DNA from: Bilabrum cf. latius
Lineage: Eukaryota; Bigyra: Bicosoecida; Bigyra; Bicosoecida
Direction: 5' to 3'
Length of the DNA stretch: 64,000 nt
Assembly (NCBI GenBank): GCA_965178125.1
Contig: OZ237736.1
Location: 620,001-684,000 of the forward strand
The notes under the pieces are model-generated. The model had not been told where the DNA came from. It was given only the letters and a program-made list of their open reading frames with translations, and did not search any database. Position numbers and translations under genes: made by a program. Every line of letters starts with the position of its first letter. Positions within the stretch are counted from its first letter, which is position 1. This document shows, in pieces, positions 32,553-44,633 of the stretch.

Positions 32553-34700
32553 ATGGCGATTCCACTAGCAGTCACAGCAGGTTTGGCCATAGTCGACTCT
32601 ATTACGGTGGTGGTTCATGCGTTTCGTGTGACTGACCCCTTCATGGTGAGCTTGGTTCGGGTTTAAATCTGTACTATCTGTCGCGTAGACTGCACAGTGG
32701 ACTTCACGACACAACATGAGCCCCGTTCAACCTTGCAGGATGAGCCCTTTCACGTGGGTCAGACGCAGTTGTTTTGCCGAGGCCGATTCGGTAAGATATC
32801 CAGCTACATTTTGCAGCTGCGATCTGCCAGCCATCTGCAACTCCAAGTCGATTCTCTATTGTGATCAGATATCGCAGACTTGTGGGACCCAAAGATCACA
32901 ACATTGCCAGGATCATACATTTTACCGTCATTGGTAGGTTGGCTTGCCCACACGTTAGGGGGAACCAGTGCATCCGATGCTGCGTGTAGCGTTAGCGCCT
33001 TGCGGGCATACTCTGTCTTGTGGACCGCAGTGACATATTTGGTTGCGGATTTGCTTGTTTTAAGATTGTCTATTTGGGCTGTGAAGCGATAGCGCGTGCA
33101 TATCACGGCCAGCCGGCAGTCTGCCACGTTGCTGATCCCGCTTGCTCTGGTGCTGTGGCCCAGCCAGCACTTTTACGCTTCGCTCGTGTACACAGACGCA
33201 GCTTCCACGTGCAGCGTACTCCTTTGCTGGCTGCTTGCATTTCGATAGGATGCAAGAAGCTCGAGCCTGATGGAATCTATGCCCGGTGCGTTGGCGGGAG
33301 CTGCTGCGATCATGATGAGGCAGACGAACGCCGTGTGGGTGGCCCTTGCTGCTGGTCTCTTGCTATGCAGGATGCACTGGGATCACCTTCCAAATAGAAT
33401 TGAAGCAATGAATACCCTGAGTAGAGCAAAAAGGGCAGAATACACGCTAAATCGGGAAAGACAGAATGCTGCTGTGCGAGCCGCGAGACGGTCGTGGCAA
33501 GGCAGTCTGACTGGTGTAATCCTTGATACGGTCTGGCTTGGTAACAATGGCCCATCCCTCGACTTAGTCCTGCGCCAGCTGTGGGGGTACGTGGCAATTC
33601 TAGTTGCCTTTGTAGCCTTCGTGCTTCGCAATGGCGGCATCGTGGTGGGCGACAGGCAGAACCACGTCCCTGTGGCCCACCTGGCGCAACCCATGTACCT
33701 TCTGCTCATCGCGGGCGGCGCGCTACTGGCCAGCGAGGTTGTCGGGTTGATGGCTATGTCAGCAGTTACTTGTCTTGGGTGCTATCGAGAAATGAAAGCA
33801 GAAAGCGCTGACGGACCCGCGAGGGCGGATGGCAGCAAGCAACCAGGGCAGCATGCAGCGTCTGCCTCTGCCTCTGCCTCTGCGTCTGTGCTGAGCGACT
33901 TGCAGCTTGTAGTGTCCCTGCTCTCGTGCGGGCTGGGCGGGCTACCAGAGGCTGATCCATCGCCGAGTGTGCCGAGCAGATACTCCACCCATGGAAACAG
34001 TTCCAGCGAAAGTGATACTGATTCCGAGTCCGGTGCGCAGACCGAGTCTGACAGCGGTTCGGATGCCGGCGGTCCCACAGATGGTATCAGGAGAAGAGCA
34101 GCCGCGGAGCAAGCGCCAGCAGGTGAGCACAGCGATGACCCCGCCTCAGCTCCTGGTGGTTTCGGGGAGGGCTCTGCAGCTGCCAATTGCAAGAATGAGG
34201 GCGAGGCCACCCCTCGTGCCGGCTCCAGGGCATGTCTCGCAGGCACTTGCGCCGCTTTGGTGCTGGTCTGGACCGGCGTTGCATTGGCAGCCGTGCACTT
34301 TGGGACGTTCTCGCATCCGTTTATCCTAGCCGACAATCGGCACGTTACGTTTTACTGGTGGCGAGCCATGCGCCGACCGCTGGTTCGGTATGGTCTAGCG
34401 CCCGCGTACGTGCTGTGCGGTATCGTGGTTCTAGGCAGGATCGCGAGGCAGTGGAGGAGCATCGCTGTGGCACAGCTGGTCCTGCTTGCAGCGTGCATCG
34501 CGCTTATACCTGCTCACCTCGTGGAGCCGCGGTACTTTAATGTTCCTGTGATGGCGGTTATGCTGCTTGCTGGTCTGCTACCATCTGAAGCAGGCGCCCT
34601 GGCAGCGATTGGCGCCGCCGTGCACGTCGCGATGCTGTGCGTGTTTTGGTTCCGGCCGTATGAATGGGGGGATGGATCTGTTGCGAGATTGATGTGGTAA
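32553..34700 (+). CDS. ALG10: Alpha-1,2-glucosyltransferase ALG10 (DIE2)
   Basis: Exons 32553-32645, 32739-32790 and 32869-34700 give 658 residues. ALG10 adds the last glucose to the dolichol-linked N-glycan precursor in the ER. Diagnostic motifs are present in order: DPFMDEPFHVGQ across the first splice, LWDPKITTLPG after the second, FYASLVYTDAAS, MMRQTNAVWVA, LRNGGIVVGDRQNHV, LADNRHVTFYWWR and LVEPRYFNVP. Many hydrophobic segments match its 12-14 membrane helices. A Ser/acidic insert of about 140 residues (near 33790-34200) is unusual. TAG sense codons at 33090 and 33246 lie in loops between well-conserved parts. Stop TAA. The gene is head-to-head with the pseudokinase. Confidence 0.94.
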
Positions 34701-34872
34701 TGATACTCATAGCTAGTATCGGGATGGCGGCATCGTCGTGCCTTCTGTCGCTCTCAATGTTCATGAGGTTCGTCACCGGAACGAACCACAGCGAACCTCT
34801 GAGCGCTACGTTTCTCGACACAACATTTATCACCTCAAAACGCATCGTTAAGACTCTCAGCAAGCAATTACT

Positions 34873-36465
34873 ATGATCGTATCTCGCTAGCTTAAATCGC
34901 GGACCCTTCGTGCTCTTGCTTCCTCCGCAAGCACCGCTTGGAGAGCGCATTGCAACGCAAGGTTCGGTAGCTGTCAACTGCGCCGAGCTTCAACAGCCCA
35001 GGTCGCTGCAGAGGAGGTAAGCAACCAGGAGTGTTACACCGTGTATAGCGTATGCTATTTCAGGAAAGATTAGGGTCGTTAATTTGGGCTATTTCAAGTA
35101 TACCTAGTTTTGAACACACTTTTCGCCTTGCAGATGGAAAGGAAGTATCTCGTCCCAACATACAACTCAAGCGGAGTGCGCGCAAAAGAGGGTCTTGTGT
35201 TTGAGTCAGGCAGTGGCTCATATCTTGTTGACGAATCGGGCCGCCGATACCTGGACTTCTCAGCAGGTATTGCGGTGAACGCGCTCGGCCATTCTGATCC
35301 AAAGTGGATTGATGCGGTCACGTCATAGCTCCACAAGGTGACACATACCAGCAATTTGTATCATACTCGTCCTGCTCTGGACTTGGCTAAGGAATTGGTG
35401 GATCGCTCTGGCTTTGACAGGGTGTTTTTCTGCAACTCTGGTACGGAAGCGAACGAGGCAGCCCTGAAATTCTCTCGCAAATATCAGCTCCGTAGGTTGC
35501 AAAATTAGTCAAAGGTACCCACCAAGGTCGATTTTGCCTGCCAGAAAGGGAAGGATTCAGTGGAGTGCCGCACAGAAGGCGGTACCTGCGATTGCTGGCC
35601 GCAAGCATCGAAGCTGCAGGGTGGCTTTCGGCATGGAACGGTGGCATTCCAGAGCGGATTTCACGGAAGGACGGGTTTTGCCCTCTCTGTCACACACAAG
35701 CCCGCTATTCGGCAGCCGTTTGCTCCCATGATCCCGGATTGCACCTTCCTCCCGTACAACGATGCCGAGGCAGCCAAGCGGATCGGTGACGTGGCCCCGT
35801 CCACCGTGATAGTGGAGCCGCATGCAGGGGAAGGAGGCGTCATTGCAGGCACCCCTGCTTTCCTGGAGACGGTCGAGGAGCAGGCAAAGAAGGCCGATGC
35901 CGTTCTGATCGCAGACGAGGTGCAGTGTGGGCTGGGACGGCTGGGCAAGCTCTTCGCACACGAGGCGTACGGCATGCAGCCAGACATCATGACCCTGGCA
36001 AAGCCATTGGCAGGGGGGCTCCCGATCGGTGCTGTCCTCGTCAAGGAACACATCGCAAACGCGATCGATCCTGGAGACCACGGAACAACCTTCGGGGGCA
36101 ACCCACTCGTGTGCGCAGCTGCACTGCACGTCCTGAAGCGCATTGACACGCCAGAGTTCCTGGGACACGTCCGCACGATCGGAAAGGCTATCAAGGGCAA
36201 GGCGCTCGACATTTAGAAACGGTTTCCCCACGTCGTGTCAGAAGTGAGGGCACCCGTCACCGGTGGTCCCTTCGTTGGGCTGCAGCTGTCCGTGAGCCCG
36301 GCCCCGTTGGTGCAGCAGTGCGTGGAGGATGGGCTGCTCATCATCACCGCCGGCACGTCGACCGTAAGGCTGTGCCCGCCTCTGACGATGTCCATGGAGG
36401 AGGCCATGGCTGGCATGAACATGCTTGAGAGGGCAATGGAGACAGTGTTCGGCCAAGGGAAGTGA
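34873..36465 (+). CDS. ARG8: Acetylornithine aminotransferase, mitochondrial
   Basis: Exons 34873-35016 and 35134-36465 give 491 residues. The enzyme converts N-acetylglutamate semialdehyde to N-acetylornithine in arginine synthesis, using pyridoxal phosphate. Exon 1 encodes a Ser/Arg-rich, acid-poor leader of about 45 residues ([17 protein letters not shown]), a mitochondrial targeting peptide. The body shows [61 protein letters not shown] and the cofactor lysine in [18 protein letters not shown] codons are at 34888 (leader), 35326, 35506 and 36214. The one at 35326 falls in [17 protein letters not shown], where relatives have Glu-Gln, so Gln fits. An extra segment of about 45 residues before the FHGRT motif (35490-35625) is cysteine-rich and could hide an unspliced intron. 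Stop TGA. Confidence 0.96.
35326..35328 (+). other. TAG codon at a position usually Gln in acetylornithine aminotransferases
   Basis: The context AlaValThrSer-TAG-Leu aligns with AlaValThrGluGln of plant and bacterial relatives (from memory of the family). The flanking protein is intact on both sides and in the same frame. Confidence 0.75.
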
Positions 36466-36617
36466 GGCCAAGCTGCTCTCACAAAGCCCCAAACAGGAAG
36501 CTGTGCAGACATAGATTTTACAGGGGATCTACCTGCTTGCGCGTGCAAAAATGTATCACGATTCAACAAAATCATACGTACACTCAATACCAGCAAGGCC
36601 TCCATCCCGCCGAGGGC

Positions 36618-39600
36618 TCAGATCGCCTCCAGCAACTGCTCCACTCCTCTAGTGTACTGAACCAAGTCCACGGACGGTTTCATGAGCTTATCCAAAGCTT
36701 GGACTTCCTCTTGCGAGGGAGTCTTGGCTGGAGAAACCGTGGACTGCCCCGTGGCTGCACGCCCGTTGCGGTCCTGCGAATCGGTTCCAAACACATCCGG
36801 GATCCGTGCCGATCGTGCCATTGCTTTGCGCTCAACTAGCGACAGGCAGGCACGAGAGTGCAGTTGCCTCGTTGCATCGGCAAGAAAGCGAACCCTTGCA
36901 GACTGCATGTCTTGGTCAGAATAGTCTGGTGTCAGCAGAGTCGAGACCACAGCGAACCGCAGCTTCTGACAGCTCCGTTGCACCGCCCTCCAAGCGCGAA
37001 GCTCCCACCTCAGAGCTCCTAGCCCTCCCGAATGCATGCCCATGCCTCGTTCCGGATCATCCCCGCTGCCCTGCTATGGCGCAGACCCATCCAAGTCCGA
37101 GGGACGCACCGATGAATCAACTGCTGGTGCCGGATTGAATCTTGAGAAGGGTGCACTGAACTGAGATTTCTCCTCCACAGGCTCAACGGAATACTTCTTC
37201 ACGATCTGCGGCAGGAAAGAATGAAACGACTTCCCGCTGGCCGGTTGCACCAGCGCTGATGCATCTGCGGGGGAAATGCTGGTCCACTTCGGATTTCCGC
37301 CATGCTAGCACTGGAACGAGTAGTACCCTGCATAGGTGACGCCGAGAGAGCCGCAGTAGCCTGCCCTGCGAGCTGCACAAGACGCACACGCAAGGAATTG
37401 CGACCCCATCGACTTCACGCGAGGGGCAAATCTGTTGTAGTCTACATCCGCAAGCCCTGGAGGGATCACCACGAAGCATGGCTGCCTGATCTTACGAGAG
37501 GAGAGCGCCGTGCATAGGCCAGACACTAGGCATGCTTCCGCGAGCATTCTTGTGTCTCCCGTCGGACGGGGAACGACTCGACTCCGCTTGCTCTCTTCAA
37601 AGAGCGATTTTCCAGTCGGAAAGCTGCTGCCAGTGCTCCCGTATCCAGCCGGGTTGATACTGGCACTTCCAGAGCCAGCTGCAGCGTCGGTAGAGCCGCC
37701 ACCCGCGGCTGCCCCTGCATTGCTGCCAGTGCCCCCACTTGCTGGTGCATCATTCATTTTCATCTTTAAGAGCTTCATGGAGGATGCGATCATCGCGTAC
37801 GCCTGATTATTCCATGCGGATGATACCGATCGAATACCTAGACCGCCAGTCGTCCACTCTCTCAGGTTCACGCCGAACTTGAGCCCTGGTCCATCCTTGC
37901 TAGAAGTCGACTTGCTGCCAGATGACTCTCCTTCGACTGCGTCCGATAGCTGTTTGGTGAACTTCACCCCGAGCACGCCTTCAAGACGCAACAATATGGC
38001 CTGCAGCCGATCGCCGTTCCTCTTCGCATCGTCTGACATGTCGGAAAACACGCCAGTCGCTCGCGATACCCCTTCGTACTGGGGGCCCGACTTGAGCCTG
38101 TCTCGCAGTTCGACCTTCCTTTCGTCTATAGCTTTCTGTTCGTCCTGAGATACCTCCCCTTCGTTCCAAGATGTAGGCTACAGGCCCCCTGCTGTGCCAA
38201 CAGGGCATTTGTGGGAGTATCCATCCCACTTTCGCTTGCAAAGATCGCAGTACTCGTAACCGCACTCCTTGCAGGTCATGTGCTTGCAGCCGCCTTGCTT
38301 CTCGATGAAGACCTTGCAGTTGGGGCACCGCTTGAAGCTCTTCAGCATCATCTCTAAGCTAGCAGCCTCTGTCGATTTGTTGTGAGACTGCAGCCACATG
38401 GCCCACTGCTCGCACGAGGCTGGGTTGTGCGCCTCCTCGCCGCATAGAACGCACGCGCACCTCCCACAAGAACACTTCACCGTGCTCGATTCTGAGTCCC
38501 ACGCTGGAACCAGAACTCGCTAGCAAGCTATAGATCCGTTTGCCAACGAGCCTAGGTCTTCGGCGTCAGCCTCATCACCATCAGCAGCCGCATCCTGATT
38601 ACCACTGCCACCGGCTCCAGCGCTCGGAGTGCTTGCCGCCGCAGCCCCGCCAGAGCCACCAGACGTCGCCGCCATCTGCAGGGCTGCCATGTCAGATACA
38701 GCGGCAGGGTCTGCTGGCGGCTTCTTGCAGAATCTAAGCTCTCTCTACTGGTTCACGAACGATGTAAGCAAGAAGTACATGAATCGGCGGTACTCGTCAG
38801 GACCAGCGGAGCGCCGCCACAGCGACTCGGAGCATCCGCTGCCGCACTCGTGCTGAAGACATGCCCCTGTCAAGATGCACGCAGGGCCGGACTTGACCAT
38901 GGTGCGGAAGTGCTCCGACCAGCAGTTGTTGCAGAATCGGTGTCCGCACGACATGGCACTGGTCTGGTCCAACGGCACGCAAGCGAAGCACACCTCGCAC
39001 ATGAACTCCTCGTCGGCATCCTCTGCAGCAGCACTGTCTCCTCTAGATGTACCCAATGCCGCTGCACTACTTCCAGACGACGCATCTCTTGACGTAGCCA
39101 CGTATGTGCTTGCATGCGCGCGACCGTCGGGCGACAGCTTGGAGGCCTCTGCAGTCATCACAGGGTCATCCAGGAAAGTGGACACGGCCCGTTCCACGTC
39201 CCACTTTTGTGCCCGGAGCAAGAGTTCCCCATCGTCTAAGGAGAGACCAAGGGTTCCAGCCAGCTGTGCAGCCCTAGCCATGCGCAAGAGGTGCGTCTGG
39301 CTGGCCGTCAGGCTGGCCGATGGGCTTCCCGCATGAAGCAGATCGGCCACCTCCACGATCATGGCAGACGCCGGCACGGAGCCTGACAGCTCTGCATACA
39401 TGTGCTCGATATCCGCGTCGATCTGGGATTTTTCTCGCGCGAGGGCTGGGGCAGACAGCTGGTCTCCAGGGTCGGCTTCCGACATATCAGCCTCGCTGCC
39501 GGCAGACTCTCCGTCGCCTGCGACGTCTTGTGTTGAGCCGGACCGCTGAAACAAACTCATCGAGGCTCGGAGCGCCGCCTAGAGTGCGTCTGCGAATCCC

Positions 39601-42600
39601 ATTCCGGCATTCTAGTCCTGCTATGGTTCTGTTCCAACGCTAGTAACCGCATCTGCAGCAGCCTCGAGCTCGGGCGCCGGGGCTAGCTTCTCCATCACTC
39701 GAGTCGCGACAGCGAGATGCCTTGCAGTATCGCGCAGCACTTGCCGCACATCGTGCACGCCCTTCCTGCTGGATGCTTCCGAGGTTGGACACCCTGCACC
39801 AGACCCAGCTGCTGTAGCAACAGCTGCAGCCATCGAGGCCGAGCCATGCTTTCCAGTGAAACCAGTCCCAGAGGAGAACTCGTGCGCGAGTGCCATCACC
39901 GCTGCATCGTAACCCACGCGCCCAGCGTCCGTGCCGTCAAAACCGTTTCCCTCCAAAATACCTGGTATGGGCTTTCCTAGCTCAACAGCGTCCTTGCTCT
40001 TGCGTGCAAGAACACCGCATAGCCGCAGGCAATCAGACACGTGGGCCCAAAGGCGGCTTAGCTCGGTGCCACCGTCACACGCACACCGAGAGCACGAGGA
40101 GCTCGCCCTAAGGATCGGCGTCATCGCACCGCACTCGGCGCATTTCCAGCTCGCAGTTAAGGCGCTCATGGTTGCTTTAACAGCCTCAGCCTTCTTCTCA
40201 TCGAGGAGCGACACCCTCTAAGCTTGCTCAAGCTCCTTAGCGTCCTCGCTCTGCACAAGAGCGCGTACGAATGACCCTCCAGTGCGCTCCACGAGCCAGT
40301 CAAGCGACTGCTGCTCGAATGGGTGCAGGCTGTCGTAGTCTCTAGCATCGATGGCATCCTGGGACACGGAAATGGCGGTGGGTTGCAGCGATTCCTCCTC
40401 GACAGACAGCCCCATTGCTGCCATGTGCGCGTCTGCATCAGGGTCTGCAAGACTGTCAGCGTCCGGTATGCTGTCCAAGTCGGACACATCAGAATCTAAA
40501 CCAGATCTGTCTTGTTTCTGTTCTTCCGCCCCAGTCGCCCCAGCGCTTCGAGGGCGACGTTGTTGATACGCATCTCGAGTTGCTTCCCGGCCGTCACCAC
40601 CGCGCTTCAGCGGCTCGATCATGACAGCCCCCATGGACGGAGGGCGGTACAGGGGGGCATGAGCACCTGCTGCGTTGAGATGCTGCAAGACCTTCATGCA
40701 CTTGCTTGCGCCTGCAACCTGTGCGATGTGCGCAGCCGTGGCGCCGGTGCTCGTCATCCTGTGGTGGACGTCGGCTCCGTGCCGAAGGAGCAACGCCAGC
40801 ATGTTGGCATCATCGCGCACAACTGCAAGCATTGCAGCAGTAGCACCAGATTCCGTTAGCTGCAGCACGGCAGGACTGGGCCCGAACACTCTTGACGCCT
40901 AGATTTGCCGCGAGCGGAACGCACCAAGCGTGGCAGGTCCAACCGCCTCTGCGCCATTGGCGTAGAATGCTGCCGCCGCCGTGCTTCTAAACGACACCAG
41001 CGGCGCAGATCCTGTAGATGAGGGCACCGGTGGCGGCGGCCCAAGAAGGGCTGCAGCAGCCGCCGCATTGCCCTGCATGACTGCCACATGTAGAGGGCTA
41101 ACGCCAAGCCCGTCCAGTTCTAGCTGCATTTTTGGCAGAAGACGAGACACGATGAATAGCGAAGCCACATTGCCTCCTTGCGCGGCCATGTGGAGTGTCG
41201 ACCGCGACCGAGTGAGGGATACAATTCGAGACGGTACAGCGTCACGACCTTCGGCAGAGACAAGGTTGCCACAGAGACCGAGCAGCTCCTGCATGCGCAT
41301 AGCGTGATGCTGCAAGGTGTCCTCATCCGACCCTGCCAACGAAACCGCCTGGTTCGGTCGCTGTGCACCAGGCGGGCTCTTCATACTCACTGACGCCGAG
41401 TAGCACGTGTGGGGCAGCTGCACTAGGCAGGCGAAATGACTCACGCTGCCGCCTGCAGCTGCCAGATCCGCTGCACCCAACCCGTCAGATCGGCGCTGGT
41501 GCGTCAGCGATATGACTGGTCCATGCTGCCCGAGCTCTGGTCCCGGGGGTTCGTGCTTGCTAGCAGAGGCAGGACTGCACCTGTAGAAAGGAGATTGCGA
41601 GATACCTTGCGCAAGGGGTGGGCCCGGAGTCTGGTTGAACGGATGGCTTGACTTGCCCCCAACATTCGGCACCAAAGAGTAACTACCGCTGGCCCTCTTG
41701 CACCCGAATTCAGCTTCAACATCCAGTTGTCTCCTGCTTGTAGTACCCCGACTAGCGGCAGCTGTGCCAGTGCCTCCGCTTGCATACGACGCGACTGAAA
41801 CGGCCGCACTTGCAGCCAATGATGAAGCCAGCTGCCGCTTGAGGTCGGTGTCAAGCACTCTTGCGACTGGACGGAGCTGCATTCCCTGAGCTGACTGCCT
41901 GAACTTAACTGCGCCAATAGCTGCACGCACCAGAGCATGCTGCCCGCTCTAGCATGCAAACAGCAAGGGTCTTGATGCCAATGGCCCAATTGGAGCTGTC
42001 ATTTCATCGCCGGTTGACACCAGGCGGATTTGCATGCGCACGGCTGGGCCGTGTGCGACGGAGCGCAGGTGAGCAGCTCCATTGAGGAGGCTCTGCACGC
42101 CGGTAGGCACAACTCCCGCGAACTGCTCATCATCCATGTGCTTGGAGAGGCCATCCTCAGTGCTGACAGGTGCCTTGCCATCCCCGGCCTATAAGGGAAT
42201 CCACACGTCTAGCGTGAACGGGTCCGACTCGATGCCATCAGGCTGAGCTGGGCGCTGCCAGGGATCCACTGCAACGTCAGACACTCGACTACGAGATACA
42301 GGAAGCTGCTCGGCCAGTCCGAGGAGGTCGAGCGCAGCCGCCTTCTTGCTGGAAGCGGACGCCAAGCCTGGAAGCTGCCCCGACTGAGACGACAGCCCCG
42401 GGCCGCGCGAGCCCTGTGATAAGGCTGGGTTGGCACGTGAAGCGAATCGTAGCCGAGGCGCAGGGCATGCGAGCTGCTGCAGGTGCCGAAGGGTGGCCTC
42501 CCTCTGCTCCCGCACGTGTGGCGACTGGAACGCATGGTGCCTCCGCCGCAGCCGCTCTGCAGCAGTGGCTAGGCCGAGTGCCTCGAGCACCATTCCCCTG

Positions 42601-44549
42601 GGTGCACCATGCTGGCCGAACTGGCTCATGCCGGGCGAGCCTTGCGACATGGCAACACGGGCGACGGCAGCTGCGTACTCGCTGCACAGCTGCGAGGCGT
42701 GCAGAGCCACAAGGTCTTTGATTGCATGCCGTTCTTGCCTTGGCAGCTTCTGCAGGCCGAACATTGACGTATCACGCCGAAGAACGGCGCCAGCCGGAGC
42801 CTCGCCGAAGACCCCGGTTCTCGCCACTGGCGACTCGGACCCTGCAGCAGAGCTGGCAGCGGACTGCGTCCTGCTTCTCGCCCTCGAAGACAGAGGCACA
42901 AGAGGGGAAACAGACGACGAGTCGCTCCCCTTTCCTTCCTCCTAGTCCTCCCTGCTCGCCTCGGTACCGCCGCTGTCGCCGAATCGACCTGTGCTGCCTC
43001 CAGCGTAGGTCTGAATCCCACCAGGGGGAGACGCCGCCGGGGCTAGCTCGGGCACGGCATTGCGCATGCTCATCCACTGCCTGTGAAGCCCAGGCACCTC
43101 CGATGCCTGCCGCTGAGCTGCTTGCAGGATGTCTCCTAGCCTGATTCTTGCGTACTGCTTCGAGTGCCACAAGCCGCCCCACGCCCCCCCCTACACTCGA
43201 ACTCTAAGCTCCGCGCCGGCACGGAAAGGGAGCCCCCATGCCTGCTGGGGATCACCCGAGGTGAAATCAAAGCCGGTTCCACCTGCCTTGGCGTGCTTTC
43301 CCATGGCACTGACTAGAGCTGGCGACTCTTTGGCTGTGTGGAGATGGTGACCGCCAACCTGCATGCTTGCCTGAGTCCAACTCGCCGGTGATAGCGCAGC
43401 CGCCGGCCAGCCGCGCACTGATACGATTCGCGCGAACAGGATGGCGGGTCTGGGGGCACTCCATTCGTTCGAGGCACCCGAACATCTCCAGTATGTCCTT
43501 GTAGATTCACAGCCAGTGGCTCCGCCCGTACGGCCAGCAAGTGAGGCAGTCATGCCTCCCGTCGGCCGCGGTTGCAGACGCAAATCTGGGTGATCTCTCC
43601 AGCCTGTCGACGTCCAGCGAAGCGGAACTACCTCTGCAAGAAATAGTAGTCGAAGTGGACCAATTTGTAGGCTATTCAATGTTGAATTCAGCGGCAACGA
43701 GCTGAAGCGCGGTACGGTTGTTGCAAGAGTAGCGACGAGACGTGAGCACGTCAATGGTCGTAACATCGAGAAAGCCCAGCAGCACCCTAAAGAAAACGAA
43801 TTACAACTTACGGTATTTTCGAAGACGCCCAAAGAACGATGCGCGAAGAGAAGGTGGCAGAGGGCCGTCTCGAAACCACTCAACTTGAGGCCGGGCATGG
43901 TTACCTGGTAGAAGCGTTTGGCCCACGGCGTACGTGTCAACGTCATAAACATCAGTTGTTCCCGTCTTCTGCCATCGAACCTTAACTGCATTGGATCGCA
44001 TTCGGGGTCTAATTGTTTGGCCAGACGGGTCGCTCGGATCTCGAAACCCTGCTTCCACAACATACCCGATTGGCAGCTGCCGAAACCATCCAGTTCGAGT
44101 CAGCCGTTTTCCTTCCTCCAACCCATCTTCATTCCCTGTATCCCACTGAGGCCCACGGACCACGATGTCGCCGACAACGAGCTTGGCGAGCTAAGCGGGC
44201 GGCCCACCTCTCGACATTCGCGGCTGTATTTTGGGGCTACTAGTGCTGATGCTTGGAGGACCGGGTCGACTTGATCCGATTGCTGCGATAACTGGAGAGT
44301 ACACACGTACAGTCTGGTGCCACAAAGCATAGCAACTCGAGACATGGCATGCAGACAGCAGTACTTACAGCCCCCAGAATCCAGACAGCGGTTAACGTGC
44401 ACCTCAATTTCACTCTAAGAAAATTGTTTGTTACATATAGGACACGTAGCAGTGCTTACTGCACTCATTTGAGCTACTAGCAGAAGTGTTGCCGCTGGTT
44501 TCTTCATTCTTGCATTCATCTTCATCTGTGTTTGCACATCAATGCACTG
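36618..44549 (-). CDS. Giant ubiquitin ligase: UBZ4 finger, MIB/HERC2 domain, ankyrin repeats, ariadne-type RBR
   Basis: Exons 44549-44369, 44291-43905 and 43633-36618 agree in phase and give 2,527 residues. Near residue 40 is a Rad18-type UBZ finger, CPICNKQFS-UAG-SEIEVHVNRC. A MIB/HERC2 domain follows (VVRGPQWDTGNEDG). Ankyrin repeats lie around 980-1180 (STLHMAAQGGNVASLF, LALLLRHGADVHHRM). A two-Cys-pair zinc ribbon (WKCAECGAM) is near 1350. The end is an ariadne RBR: RING1 CEVCFACVPLDQ ... CGHRFCNNCW, IBR CGEEAHNPASCEQW, and RING2 CPNCKVFIEKQGGCKHMTC with the catalytic Cys. RBR enzymes pass ubiquitin through that Cys. Ankyrin plus ariadne RBR resembles ANKIB1, MIB plus ankyrin resembles mind bomb; the UBZ is extra. 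At least 16 TAG codons are read through in 2,528, with no internal TAA or TGA. The start could also be Met 44525. Confidence 0.82.
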
Positions 44550-44633
44550 CATCTTACCGGAGCAATTTGCCTTTTTACTGCCATTTTGCGCCCTGCGTCG
44601 AAGTTCTGGCTTAAAATGTGTACATATTGATGC

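Noticed and set aside
32804-33127. Minus-strand open frame of 107 residues
   Set aside because: It is antisense to ALG10 exon 3, whose diagnostic DPKITTLPG motif fixes the plus strand.
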